Origin: Anthoceros angustus
Lineage: Eukaryota > Streptophyta > Anthocerotopsida > Anthocerotales > Anthocerotaceae
Direction: 5' to 3'
Length of the DNA: 64,000 nucleotides
Assembly: GCA_010909165.1 (NCBI GenBank)
Contig: MU008155.1
Location: 124,001-188,000, forward strand
This document shows, piece after piece, positions 22,190 to 31,376 of this stretch; position 1 is the first letter of the stretch; every line of letters begins with the position of its first letter. The notes under the pieces were generated by a model that worked only from the letters and a program-made list of their open reading frames with translations, was not told where the DNA came from and did no database searches. The translations under genes and the position numbers were made by a program.

Positions 22190-22640
22190 ATGTTATCCGA
22201 TGCGGCTATCCACGGAGCTCCAAGAAGTGTGTCGGCCGCCTCGCTCCTCACGGAGGCCGAGTACAAAGCTTTGACGGAGGCAAGAAGCTACCGAGCGCTG
22301 TCAGACGTTTTGCCTTCAAATTTTACCTATTCTCTGTGACAACAAGTCCACGATTGCCATGATCGCTAACCCTCGGTTCCATGCCCGCATTAAGCACATC
22401 GAGGTGCATCACCATTTTGTCCGCACTGTGGAATGTGGAGTCAAAATTCAGATGTGCCAATCGACTTAAACACGGCATTTGCTCACCAAGTATCTCGCAC
22501 ACAAGCAAGCACCATCTCCACATGGAGGCTATGGGCATTATTCTTAGCGCCGCTTTAATTTCTTTGGTGTTATGGTGGATGAATCTATTCGAAACCAAGC
22601 ATGACCATGCAGCCCATGGAACATGATCACTTATCCTCGT
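22190..22640 (+). pseudogene. Copia RNase H C-terminal fragment
   Basis: The frame at 22235-22290 gives LLTEAEYKALTEA; a second at 22330-22470 gives LCDNKSTIAMIANPRFHARI and KHIEVHHHFVRT. These are the end of Copia RNase H, where the Asp of CDN is catalytic. The remaining pol and the element ends are absent: on the left the fragment begins at the N, on the right it fades into unassigned sequence. Confidence 0.8.
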
Positions 22641-22969
22641 GGAAGCCGACCGGGCGGTGGCTATCTTGAATTGCTCCTCCAATTCTTCCTCTTCGTGTCG
22701 CCCTAATCCTCCTCCATTTCCTTATGTTGAACGCGATGAGAACCGGCATTCCCAACTTAGGAGCCGCCATCTCGCCTGCGGACGAATCTCGCCATTCGTT
22801 GTTGCGCGCCGCTGGCCTTCCTCGCCTTCCTTCCGCCTCTGGTGAATTGGCATGCAGAACACCGCTGATTGCAAAGGCGCAGAGCGCCGACATTGCACAA
22901 GTGAGCCGCCATCACCGCCACGCCTCCTTTCTGCTACCGGCTCGCCACGGGCGTGTTTGGATAAACCCC
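22641..22969. other. Stretch without recognisable gene
   Basis: Moderately GC-rich sequence with overlapping short frames on both strands and no recognisable domain. It may be the 3' untranslated part of the preceding Copia fragment. Confidence 0.5.
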
Positions 22970-23141
22970 GCTTAGGGTTTAGACTAACCATAGTTGGGGT
23001 TTAGTTACTTAAGGCACTGTAGCTAGCGTTGGGTTGAGTTAGGATGGAGAGACGGACTCAAGAGTCTTGTATAAACGATCGGCGAGTGCTCATTATAATT
23101 ATTCACTCAAGCATAACATAAGTGTACTTGAGCCTTTTCTC
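22970..23141 (+). repeat. Probable LTR fragment
   Basis: The sequence begins near tgtttggataaacccc and contains a TATA-like box (cttgtataaacgatc, about 23068) followed by attattcactcaagc, in the style of Copia LTR promoters. It joins abruptly to Gypsy-2 RT sequence at about 23142. No second copy is found. Confidence 0.45.
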
Positions 23142-25440
23142 AAGGTTCGCCCAGGGAAATTCCTAAAATTCCGCAAGGGTATGCCATCTAATCAAACAAG
23201 ACCTCACCCATTGTTAAATTCGAGGTGTTCGCTTTCAAGGTCACGGACATGAAGGGCATTCAAACAATAACACCGGATAGATTCGGCCGAGCGTGCCTGC
23301 TCGATTCGGCAAAGATAAATCAATCCCAAGCACTCGCCAAGGTCAAGGAAGTCCCGGATAAGTATCCGGAGGCGACATCATCTTCCCAATCGTGAATAAT
23401 GGGTGGCGCATTGTTGTCGTGGCAAGTGAGCGACAGGTCTGCCAGATCGAGAAAGCTTAACGCCGCGAAAAGGACCATTTTCCCATGCCCTTTGTAGACG
23501 CATATCGACAAGGTGGCAGATCGAGTACCTACTCCTTCTGGACTACTCGGCCACAACCACCGCACCTAAGGGAGTTTGATCGATAAGACAACGCTTCACC
23601 ACGGAGTGGGGAACGTTTGCCTACAAACGAAGCGCCTTCGGGATGACAGGAGCACCCGGATCATTTATGCGGATGGTGACCAACGTCTTCCGGGATTTTC
23701 TGAGGGACTTCATGGAGGTGTTCTTGGACGACTTCTGCGTGCACGGAGAAGAGGACAAACACGTTGGACATATGCGGAAGTGCTTGGAACGCTTGTAAGG
23801 AGACTCAATCAGGCTCGCATCCGAGAAATGCTACTGCATGACGAGGGAATCTTGTTGGGACACCGTGTCGGCAAGAGGGATAGAGGTGGATCAAGACAAG
23901 GTGAAGGTCATCACCGCAGCCGCACGAACTTGAAGGAGTTACGGGATTCCCGGGCATGGTGGGTTACTATAGGCTTCATCCAAGACTTTGCAAAGCGGGC
24001 CTCCAAAGCAAGAGCTACTCAGTGAAGGAGGAAGAATGGACCGGACACCGTAAAGGGAGGCGGCATTCAGAGACCCATGCACCACTGACGGCCCCAAAGA
24101 CTAAAAGGACCGGACCGGGGAAAGCGGTTCCATGTGTGGATGTGTTCGCCATCGGAGTAGTGCTCACCAAAAGATAAACGGAGGGATCATCCAATCTACT
24201 ACGCTGAAGACAGCCACGCAGAACGGAGGTACACTACTACGGAGCGAGAGGCATTAGGAATGGTATACGCAATTAAGAAATTCAGACACTACCTTCTGCC
24301 CAATGAGTTTGTGTTCTATGTTGATCACTTCGCGCTCAAGCACTTGGTGAACAAGGCAGACTTGTCCGGACGAATTGCGAGGTGGATTCTGCTATACAGG
24401 AGTTCACATTTGAGGTGGAGACTAGGCAAGGGCGCAACACCAAAACGACTTTTGTCCAGATTAAAGACGGAGCCTGCCTGCAGGATCAGGAGGACGCCTT
24501 CCCGGATGAGGAATTGGTGGCGCGATAGAGGAGGAAGAGGAGCACAATGACAAACCCTAAGCCGGAATAGCGGACCCACGGCGTGAGAAGGGAGCGACGC
24601 AGGGGCGGCCTCTCATGGAGTTGGAACGGTACCTATGGGAGATGGAGCTACCAAACGAATCGAACCGGGTCCGCCGGGCAGCCTTTGTGCACTACGCCGC
24701 CTTTTCTGTATAACGTTGCATCTTTAAGGTGGGGCCGGACGGTGGAACGAAGGTACCCAACAAAGTGAGACGGAGGTGGTAATAAAGGGATGCACGGGAC
24801 TAGGTGGTGGACATTATGCGCAGTCACCACCAAGAAAATCTTGAGGCTGGGTACCGTGGCCCACCATGTATGGGGAAACACACCAATTCGTGAAGAAGTG
24901 TGATGCTTGTCGTGGATCGAAGCCGGCGCCACAACAATGGCCGTTAGTGCCCATACTAGCACTAAGCGCCTTTTGAGAAGTGGGGCATCGACGTTGGACT
25001 CGGCACAGCACCGGTGGTGGAAGCGGTGGGTAAGCTAAAACGGACTCTGCGAACCGCGGTGGCCAAATTCCTCTCTGAAAACATCATCACAAGGTACGGG
25101 GTGTCAGTGGTAAGCGATAGGGGAACCCATTTCCTCAATGATGTGATAACTGCAATGAGAAGATAGCCGCTACCCTTGGCGGTGGAGGTCCGAAAGTCAA
25201 GCATTTCCGAGAAGAGGCGGCGAGGACGCCGATCCGAGTCGGAGGTGCCGCGACGGTGATGGAACACCATCACCGAGAAGCTGAAGCACTCACGTGTCTT
25301 TGAAGCTACCGTAGCGGCGTGAGGGCGTGGCGGTAGGCGATGGTACACTCGGCTCGAGCGGCAGCTCCAGCGGACTGCACCGGTACTCTGACGGTGAGCG
25401 AGACCACTCAACGGAGCGGAATCAAAGCCGGAAGAGCGTA
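23142..25440 (+). pseudogene. Gypsy-2 RT, RNase H and integrase remnants
   Basis: From 23142 the DNA follows Gypsy-1 from its RT N-terminus (19660) onward, with many short deletions. Recognisable parts are the RT segment AFGMTGAPGSFMRMVTNVF near 23635-23690, VFLDDFCVHGEEDKHVGHM near 23720-23775, RNase H at 24240-24400 (HYLLPNEFVFYVDHFALKHL) and, beyond the point where Gypsy-1 is cut off, integrase: KKCDACRGSKPAPQQWPLVP at about 24893-24953 (the CC of the zinc domain) and TRYGVSVVSDRGTHFLNDVI at about 25090-25150 (second core Asp). It is missing its 5' half. Confidence 0.85.
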
Positions 25441-25443
25441 TGA

Positions 25444-26064
25444 ACTCGGGAGCGGTTGAGTAAAGCGACCAAGCAGGTGGACACCCTGCAGGACACCATC
25501 GACAAGGCCACTCGGCGAGCGGACGAGGCTGACTACACCGTCCAGCTCTACAAGCAAGAATCGGCTAGCCGACTTGCCGAAACTGCTCTTAGGGAGCAAG
25601 TGGAGTCCCTCCGGTCGGAGCAAGTGCGGGCTCGCGGAGACTGGGCCACAGAGCGCGAGGCGTTGGTCCTGGAGAACGGCCGACTGAACTCTGACCTCCA
25701 ACAGCTGCAAGATCGGGTGCAATCGTTGGAGGCTCGGGCCAATCGAGATGAGGCGAAGGGGTTGAGGGCCCAGTTACGGGCTATGACGGACTTCCGCATG
25801 GCCGAGGGGCAGCGTCTGGCTGAGCAATCCCTCACCGCCCTCCAACAACTCATAGGGCAGGCAGCGACGCAACACCAAGTGTTGCCCGAAGGAAGGTGGC
25901 GGGCGGAGTATCGGACCCTCCGTCGGATGGTGCTGGAGACACTCCGGCAGATCGAAGACTCGCATACCTTCTACGCTGAGGAGGTACTCCGGGCTATGAA
26001 CTCCGGAGGCGAACGGCCGGCCGCCAGCAACACCCCTTCCGGCCAGGAGGCAGGCCCCAACTGA
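25444..26064 (+). CDS. Coiled-coil ORF downstream of Gypsy-2 integrase
   Basis: An uninterrupted frame of about 206 codons follows decayed integrase and ends at TGA 26062-26064, close to where an LTR seems to begin. The protein is rich in Glu, Gln, Arg and Ala with heptad-like spacing (VDTLQDTIDKATRRADEADY, LREQVESLRSEQ, LNSDLQQLQDRVQSLEARAN), typical of a long coiled coil, then a helical segment LEGRWR.../TLRRMVLETLRQIEDS and a short Pro/Ser-rich tail. There is no ATG in the first 100 codons, so it may be the C-terminal part of a polyprotein or a spliced product. I do not recognise the family; position recalls the extra ORF of some plant Gypsy elements. Confidence 0.6.
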   Translation, partial: TRERLSKATKQVDTLQDTIDKATRRADEADYTVQLYKQESASRLAETALREQVESLRSEQVRARGDWATEREALVLENGRLNSDLQQLQDRVQSLEARANRDEAKGLRAQLRAMTDFRMAEGQRLAEQSLTALQQLIGQAATQHQVLPEGRWRAEYRTLRRMVLETLRQIEDSHTFYAEEVLRAMNSGGERPAASNTPSGQEAGPN

Positions 26065-26712
26065 GGACTGACTCGTCGAACGAGAGTCCGGACTCCCGAA
26101 GAAGTCCGACGCCTTCAAGCCGCGAGTCCGGCCTCCCAACCATGGGGACCCAGGGAGACACAGCAGATCTCCCTATTTCGCTCGACGGGGATACACCGCC
26201 GTTAGTCACTCCGGAGGACCCACCAGATCTTCTCGACTGACCTTCGCCTTCAATGCAAAAACGGCGGTGGGGCCAGCGCCGGCCAACACCATTTCGGCGC
26301 GGTGATTGTAGGCGCCGACAGAGGAGATAGTTGTAGTACAAATAGGACTTGCCGAGCTCAGTCTCGATGTGCCTATCTTTCTTTTGTGATCCAGACTGAG
26401 CAGATTTGGGGAGAGCAGCCTTCTCTGCTCAGAATATCAAGGCAGTCACGCCTCTTCTATCCCGGACCTTAGTGTATGTACGTGATCAGGTAGAGTATCC
26501 GGGAAGGAGTGTGTTCGGAAACGTGGTCGCGTGAGCCGCCGCCTTTTGCCTTCGCCACGTCGGGGACGCACTCCTACTCAGAACGACTTAAAGACTACAC
26601 CCACCGCGTGAGTTGTGTACGCTGCCGGAGTGACGCCCCGTGAACGCCTTCTCCACGGGCAGTGAGCGGACGCGGTGTATCATTTTGGTACCGTCGAGAT
26701 TTGTGTTCCACA
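26065..26712 (+). repeat. Gypsy LTR, 3' end well defined
   Basis: It ends GTGTTCCACA immediately before ttt and a tRNA-Asp PBS, the same arrangement as at the end of the Gypsy-1 LTR. The 5' boundary is uncertain, placed near the stop of the coiled-coil ORF. GTCCGGACTCCCG words near 26080 recall the Gypsy-1 LTR array. Confidence 0.6.
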
Positions 26713-26715
26713 TTT

Positions 26716-26733
26716 TGGCGCCGTTGCCGGGGA
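26716..26733 (+). promoter_or_regulatory. Primer binding site (tRNA-Asp)
   Basis: TGGCGCCGTTGCCGGGGA matches the complement of the tRNA-Asp 3' end. Its place behind an LTR that itself follows Gypsy-2 pol suggests two Gypsy copies sharing an LTR. Confidence 0.9.
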
Positions 26734-26752
26734 GTAGAGCGTTCTCGATTGC

Positions 26753-27200
26753 ATGCGTTCAGAAGGCGACGACGACTCACCGAGGGTACCACTGACACCC
26801 AGAGAACTTCGGGCTTTACGGCGAGCGCGACTCAGGGAGTCCCCCAACCCCCTTTCCTCGGTTCCCCCTAGATCACATAGCTCGTATTCTGCAGTTACAG
26901 TTCGCTCTCTGGTTCCGCCTACCCCGGCACCGGGTATACGGACCAGCCGCCTACCCAGTCCCAGTACGATGGCCACATCCCATCCCCACACCCGTCAGTC
27001 CTACGTCAAGTTCGGTGATCACAAGAAGGAAGTAGACGCCGAATCGTTTGTCCGGATTTTTGAGCACGTGTCTCGGGCTAACTTGGAAGAAGCTGTGGCA
27101 GATCGGCTGCGGATCTTTCCGGGGCTACTTCGTGGCGTTGCCCAGCAGTGGTATAGCCGTGCGTACGTCTCTCAAACCACACTTGGGAAGTTTGCAGAAA
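26753..27200 (+). pseudogene. Gypsy-3 gag N-terminal fragment
   Basis: An open frame from 26753 includes MATSHPHTRQSYVKFGDHKK (from 26968) and then EVDAESFVRIFEHVSRANL, DRLRIFPGLLRGVAQQWYSR, the classical Gypsy gag pattern with Trp in the AxxWY segment. It matches the start of Gypsy-1 gag. It breaks off near 27200, where Copia-2 sequence starts. Confidence 0.75.
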
Positions 27201-27204
27201 GAGG

Positions 27205-27640
27205 TTGGCTGGAGAGAGTAGCCATCCCTCTGGTCATCTTGCTGTAACCATGGGAAAGTACAGCAGGGCCTTCATGGCAAGCACACAGCCATCCATTAGT
27301 ACCACAACAGCTACCACTACTAAGCATTCTACATGTCTGGTGGTTTCATGCTACGCAAATCAGGCGGAGAACACATGGTACATAGACAGTGGGGCCTCAC
27401 AGCACATGACCCCACATGCCTCCTACTTTTCTGATATGAGAGAGAGCTCTCCAGCTGAATATGTGTGTTTAGGCGACGACACCAAACACAAGATTGAGGG
27501 TCAGGGTACGATATTACTTGACTGGCCGAGAAAGCAACATTGGCCATCCCGGATGTATATATGTTCCTCAGTCTTACGAAAACCTTATGTCTGTTAATAA
27601 GATCGTATCAGATGGATGTTTTATATGCTTTGGAGGTGGT
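27205..27640 (+). pseudogene. Copia-2 protease
   Basis: The frame at 27250-27597 contains ENTWYIDSGASQHMTPHASY (about 27367-27427), the aspartic protease active site. The matching C-terminal part continues in another frame (GCIYVPQSYENLMSVNKIVS near 27550-27610). Gag and the 5' LTR are absent; the element is joined to a Gypsy gag on its left, so it is 5' truncated. Confidence 0.82.
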
Positions 27641-27681
27641 AAATGTGTATTAAAACACCAAGCTGTGTACCCTCTTAATAC

Positions 27682-29139
27682 ATGTCATCTCAGCCCGACG
27701 ATCTGTACCACCTGGATCTAAAGACTAAGGCTGCACGTGCGTTCAGATCTTCCCTGCATCATGCCAAGCCGTCTCAGACCTATTTATGGCATCTACGTCT
27801 TGGACATGTCAACTTCCAGAAACTTGTGCAAATGTATAAGCAGAAAATGGTAGAAGGGCTGCAGATGGATACCTTGGAGGACTTCGGTGTATGTGAGGCT
27901 TGTGTGCTAGGGAAGCATAAAAGGTCCTCCTTCCCGAAGGATCAGGCCACAAGGGCCACTGCCCCTCTCGAGCTTGTGCATAGTGATGTGTGTGGACCTC
28001 TCCCACGATCACTTGGAGGCAAGGAGTATTTCTTAACTTTTATAGACGACTATACAAGATTTACAGTTGTCTATTACCTTCTGCACAAGTCCGACACATT
28101 CAAGTGTTTTGTGGAGTACTTACGCTGGGCTGAACTGCAGACCAGTCACAAGTTGAAGGCCCTTCGGTCTGATAATGGTGGGGAGTACCTGTCGGGCTCC
28201 TTCACTTCGTTTTGCAAAAGTAACGGTATTTCGCGTCAGCTCACTAATCCTTATACTCCACAGCAAAACGGCATAGCAGAGAATAAGAACTGGGCATTGG
28301 AGACATCTGCCTCCAGTATGCTGCAGTATTCAGGCCTCCCTAGAAGCTATTGGGCAGAGGCCGTTGCATATGCCACCTATATTCAAAATCGAATTCCACA
28401 TAAAGCTGTTAAAGGAGCCACTCCATATGAGCTATGGACGGGAAAGAAGCCCAACTTATCTCATCTTCATGTTTTTGGCTCAACAGCATATGCACAAGTG
28501 GACAAGGCCATAAGGAAGAAGTTTCAGCCGAAAAGTCAGCCATGCATTTTTGTAGGCTTCACAGATGGTGTAAAAGGATACAAGCTTATTCACAAACAAA
28601 CCCACAAAGTGACACACTCAAGAGATGTAGTTTTTGTGGAAGGCGTCGAGTCCTTGCAGCCAGTGGGAGCCAGTGGGAGTAGTGCTGTCCATGCATCCAC
28701 GGACAGTGATAGTGAGGAGGAAGAGTTCTTTGTAGGAGACATGCCGGTTCCAATTCCGGCTCCAAGGCCACCTCCTCAACCAGCAGCTCCCATAGTGCCT
28801 CCTGTGCCTACAGTGCAACAAGTGCCACAAACCCCGCAAGTGGTTACTCCATTAAGGGCTGCTGTTCATGGTGGCAGCAGCAGGCAATTATTCAACTCAC
28901 CTCATGTGACATTTGATGAACCTGAAGGTTTGTATGAAATCGAAACTCCTGCTGAACTAGAAAACCTGTACAGCACTCCTCCACGTCAGCCACTTAGGCG
29001 AGAGAAAAAGCATGCTCACCTAGAGCCTAGGCAGTCACAGCGGACAAGAAAACCACCTACTCAATATGTACCTGAAGATGGAACATGGCATGCTAAATCA
29101 AATCTAACATCTTGCTGGCGGCAAGTTACATCTCTATGA
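27682..29139 (+). CDS. Copia-2 integrase and linker
   Basis: A single frame of 485 codons is open. The zinc domain shows LWHLRLGHVNFQKLVQMY and CEACVLGKHKRSSFP. The catalytic core shows ELVHSDVCGPLPRSLGGKEY (first Asp), LRSDNGGEY (second Asp) and TPYTPQQNGIAENKN region (Glu). After the core come VFGSTAYAQVD and GFTDGVKGYKL, then an acidic and Pro-rich linker that leads to RT. It inserts element cDNA into the genome. The frame ends at 29139 after a one-base shift; the next residues (LYEAYLSEAISCRSDSPGK) continue in another frame into RT. It is the best preserved pol part in the window. Confidence 0.92.
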   Translation: MSSQPDDLYHLDLKTKAARAFRSSLHHAKPSQTYLWHLRLGHVNFQKLVQMYKQKMVEGLQMDTLEDFGVCEACVLGKHKRSSFPKDQATRATAPLELVHSDVCGPLPRSLGGKEYFLTFIDDYTRFTVVYYLLHKSDTFKCFVEYLRWAELQTSHKLKALRSDNGGEYLSGSFTSFCKSNGISRQLTNPYTPQQNGIAENKNWALETSASSMLQYSGLPRSYWAEAVAYATYIQNRIPHKAVKGATPYELWTGKKPNLSHLHVFGSTAYAQVDKAIRKKFQPKSQPCIFVGFTDGVKGYKLIHKQTHKVTHSRDVVFVEGVESLQPVGASGSSAVHASTDSDSEEEEFFVGDMPVPIPAPRPPPQPAAPIVPPVPTVQQVPQTPQVVTPLRAAVHGGSSRQLFNSPHVTFDEPEGLYEIETPAELENLYSTPPRQPLRREKKHAHLEPRQSQRTRKPPTQYVPEDGTWHAKSNLTSCWRQVTSL

Positions 29140-29149
29140 AGCCTACCTG

Positions 29150-29902
29150 AGCGAAGCTATTAGCTGCCGGTCTGACTCACCGGGCAAGAAAGCCATAGAA
29201 TCAGAATTGGCATCCCTACAAGAGAATAAAACTTGGGAGATAGTCAACCTACCTGCAGACAGAAAGGCAGTGGGCTGTAAGTGGGTTTTCAAGATAAAAC
29301 TAAATTCTGATGGGAGCATTGCTAGATACAAAGGACGAGTTGTTGCTAAGGGATACTCACAGATCCCAGGTGTGGACTACGAAGACACCTTCAGTCCTGT
29401 GGTAAAACTAAACACCCTACGTTTATTCATTGCAATGGCCGCAGCAAAGAACTTGGAACTTGAGCAATTGGATGTGACTACAGCGTTCCTATATGGTAAC
29501 TTACAAGAAGAGTTGTATATGCAAGTACCTCCGGGTGTGACACCTCCAAGCAGAATTCCTCGACCTGTATGCAGGCTCCAGAAAACAATTTATGGCTTGA
29601 AACAAAGCCCTAGGGCTTGGTACAGTCGGATTGATACGTACTTGAAAGAACTTGGGTATGTTAGTCTGAATGCAGACAGCAATGTGTACCTGAAGCGAGA
29701 AGGAGAAGACTTCTTAGCTCTTGCTATTTACGTAGATGACATAATCATACTTAGCAACTCTTGGAGAATGATCTTCGAGCTAAAGGAGCACCTTCGAAGA
29801 GCGTTTAAGATCACTGATGCCGGAGCCCTTGCATTCTGCATAGGCATGCAATTACAAAGGAATAGAAGTGCTGGCACAATATTTCTGCACCAGAACAAGT
29901 AG
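29150..29902 (+). CDS. Copia-2 reverse transcriptase
   Basis: The frame carries the Copia RT pattern: ENKTWEIVNLPADRKAVGCK, WVFKIKLNSDGSIARYKGRV, TFSPVVKLNTLRLFIAMAAA, LDVTTAFLYGNLQEELYMQV, IYGLKQSPRAWYSRID and the catalytic box LAIYVDDIIIL (about 29720-29752). It copies element RNA into cDNA. It ends at a TAG (29900-29902, NK*), where the following codons VKQILDRYGM continue in frame, so this stop looks like a recent substitution. Confidence 0.92.
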   Translation, partial: SEAISCRSDSPGKKAIESELASLQENKTWEIVNLPADRKAVGCKWVFKIKLNSDGSIARYKGRVVAKGYSQIPGVDYEDTFSPVVKLNTLRLFIAMAAAKNLELEQLDVTTAFLYGNLQEELYMQVPPGVTPPSRIPRPVCRLQKTIYGLKQSPRAWYSRIDTYLKELGYVSLNADSNVYLKREGEDFLALAIYVDDIIILSNSWRMIFELKEHLRRAFKITDAGALAFCIGMQLQRNRSAGTIFLHQNK

Positions 29903-30690
29903 GTTAAGCAAATCCTGGACAGGTACGGTATGATTGAATGCAAGCATGCAGCAACCCCTGTCGAACAGAACACAAAATATGTGGCACAAGTTGGTGACAT
30001 ACCTGAACAAGATTTTGCATATGTTGAGGAGTATCCATCGAAGAATGGATCAGTTATGCATTTGATGGTTGGAACAAGGCCAAACCTTGCCTTCTGCTCT
30101 GGCCTCTCATCGAGGTTCGTCTCCAACCCAAATCGTACACATCAAGACCTGATGAACAGGATTTTCAGGTATATAGCTGGAACACAAGAGTGGGGCATCC
30201 TCTACAGTGCGAAAGCAAAGGATCCACTCAAGCTGTTAGTCTACAGTGATGCGGACTGGGCAGGGGACCCAGATAGCCGCAAATCCATTTCAAGTTACGT
30301 GACGCTGCTGGCTGGTGGCGCGATTTCCTGGAGCAGCCGCAGACAGCCCACAATTGCGTTATCCTCCACTGAGGCTGAATACAAAAGTCTCACCGAAGCT
30401 TGCAAGGGGGTGGTGTGGTCGGTAGGAGCTCTACGTGAGCTAGGCTTACCTCATGAGCTTCCGATTCAACTCTACTGCGACAACCAGAGTGCCATAGCTA
30501 TGTCGATGAACCCCAGGTTCCACGCCAGAACCAAGCATGTAGAGATCCAACATCACTATATAAGGGAGACTGCAGCACAAGGTATTGTCCGGATTTCTTA
30601 CTGTTCTACTGAACATATGACTACTGATATCTTGACCAAGGCATTGGGGAAGCTGAAGCACTTTCAGCACGCCTCAAACATGGGGCTCCG
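29903..30690 (+). CDS. Copia-2 RNase H
   Basis: The frame continues after the TAG with RNase H motifs: GTRPNLAFCSGLSSRFVSNP, LLVYSDADWAGDPDSRKSIS (catalytic Asp), LSSTEAEYKSLTEA (Glu), LYCDNQSAIAMSMNPRFHAR (Asp) and KHVEIQHHYIRE, then DILTKALGKLKHFQHAS. This removes the RNA strand during cDNA synthesis. After about 30690 the frame runs into unrelated residues, so the 3' end and LTR of Copia-2 are missing. Confidence 0.9.
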
Positions 30691-30834
30691 CGCAGCAGGC
30701 GAGCCCCTGCGATGGAGCGCAACACCGAATCGACGAGCTGGTCGAGCAACAGCAGCAAGCGAAGGCGAAGACTAAGACTGAATCTGGCAAAAAGACTGGT
30801 CACGGGAAGTTAGGGCCTGACGAGGTTACTTAAC
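30691..30834 (+). pseudogene. Gln/Lys-rich ORF end of unknown origin
   Basis: In the frame one off from Copia-2, codons read QHRIDELVEQQQQAKAKTKT then ESGKKTGHGKLGPDEVT and stop at TAA near 30832. It looks like a C-terminal end of a helical protein and may be Gypsy-derived, but I do not recognise it. Confidence 0.35.
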
Positions 30835-30954
30835 CTCTCGGCGAAGTTTCTTTTGCTAGTTTGTTGGTCGAAACATCGTGTTAACAAGATCTGTCGGCCT
30901 CATGGCGTGACATCACCGTGTCTTGGGTCGATGACGCCGTGATCATGATGGTAT

Positions 30955-31003
30955 GTCTAGGTGACCCAGACACCGGCATATAGGATGTCTGGGTCACCTA
31001 GAC
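30955..31003. repeat. Perfect inverted repeat, 18-bp arms
   Basis: Arms GTCTAGGTGACCCAGACA (30955-30972) and its exact reverse complement (30986-31003) flank a 13-bp loop. No neighbouring gene explains it. Confidence 0.95.
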
Positions 31004-31048
31004 TTGGTGTTACGGTTGTCCTTGGCTGTGTCGGTCCCAGAGCAGAGC

Positions 31049-31071
31049 AGAGCGGGGTTCCACCAACCCCG
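31049..31071. repeat. Short hairpin, 9-bp arms
   Basis: agcggggtt ccacc aaccccgct forms a GC-rich hairpin between two longer palindromes. Confidence 0.8.
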
Positions 31072-31258
31072 CTCCGCCGCTCCACGCCGAGCTGATGGCT
31101 ACATCGTGCCATCCCAATCCTTGTACATGTCTTTGCATCCTCACCGCCGAGGATGGGCTTAGTTGGCGTGGCTGGAGATGGTGCACTTTCGTGAGGCTTG
31201 AGCTTCTTGGCCTGACAGAATCTCGACGGGCTCCTCCTTGAGACCCGGCCTCGTAGGT

Positions 31259-31304
31259 TCGGGACTCGATGAGGATGTACCCGTACATCCTCATCGAGTC
31301 CCGA
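31259..31304. repeat. 46-bp near-perfect palindrome
   Basis: Two 22-bp arms (31259-31280 and 31283-31304) are exact reverse complements with only two bases between them; the inner part of the left arm is ACTCGATGAGGATGTAC. Such a palindrome can extrude as a cruciform. Confidence 0.95.
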
Positions 31305-31376
31305 GGCACTTCGAGTCATATGCCGGACAAATACCAGGGGGCCGGCCGCCAGCATGTGGTCTGTAGAATGTAAAGC

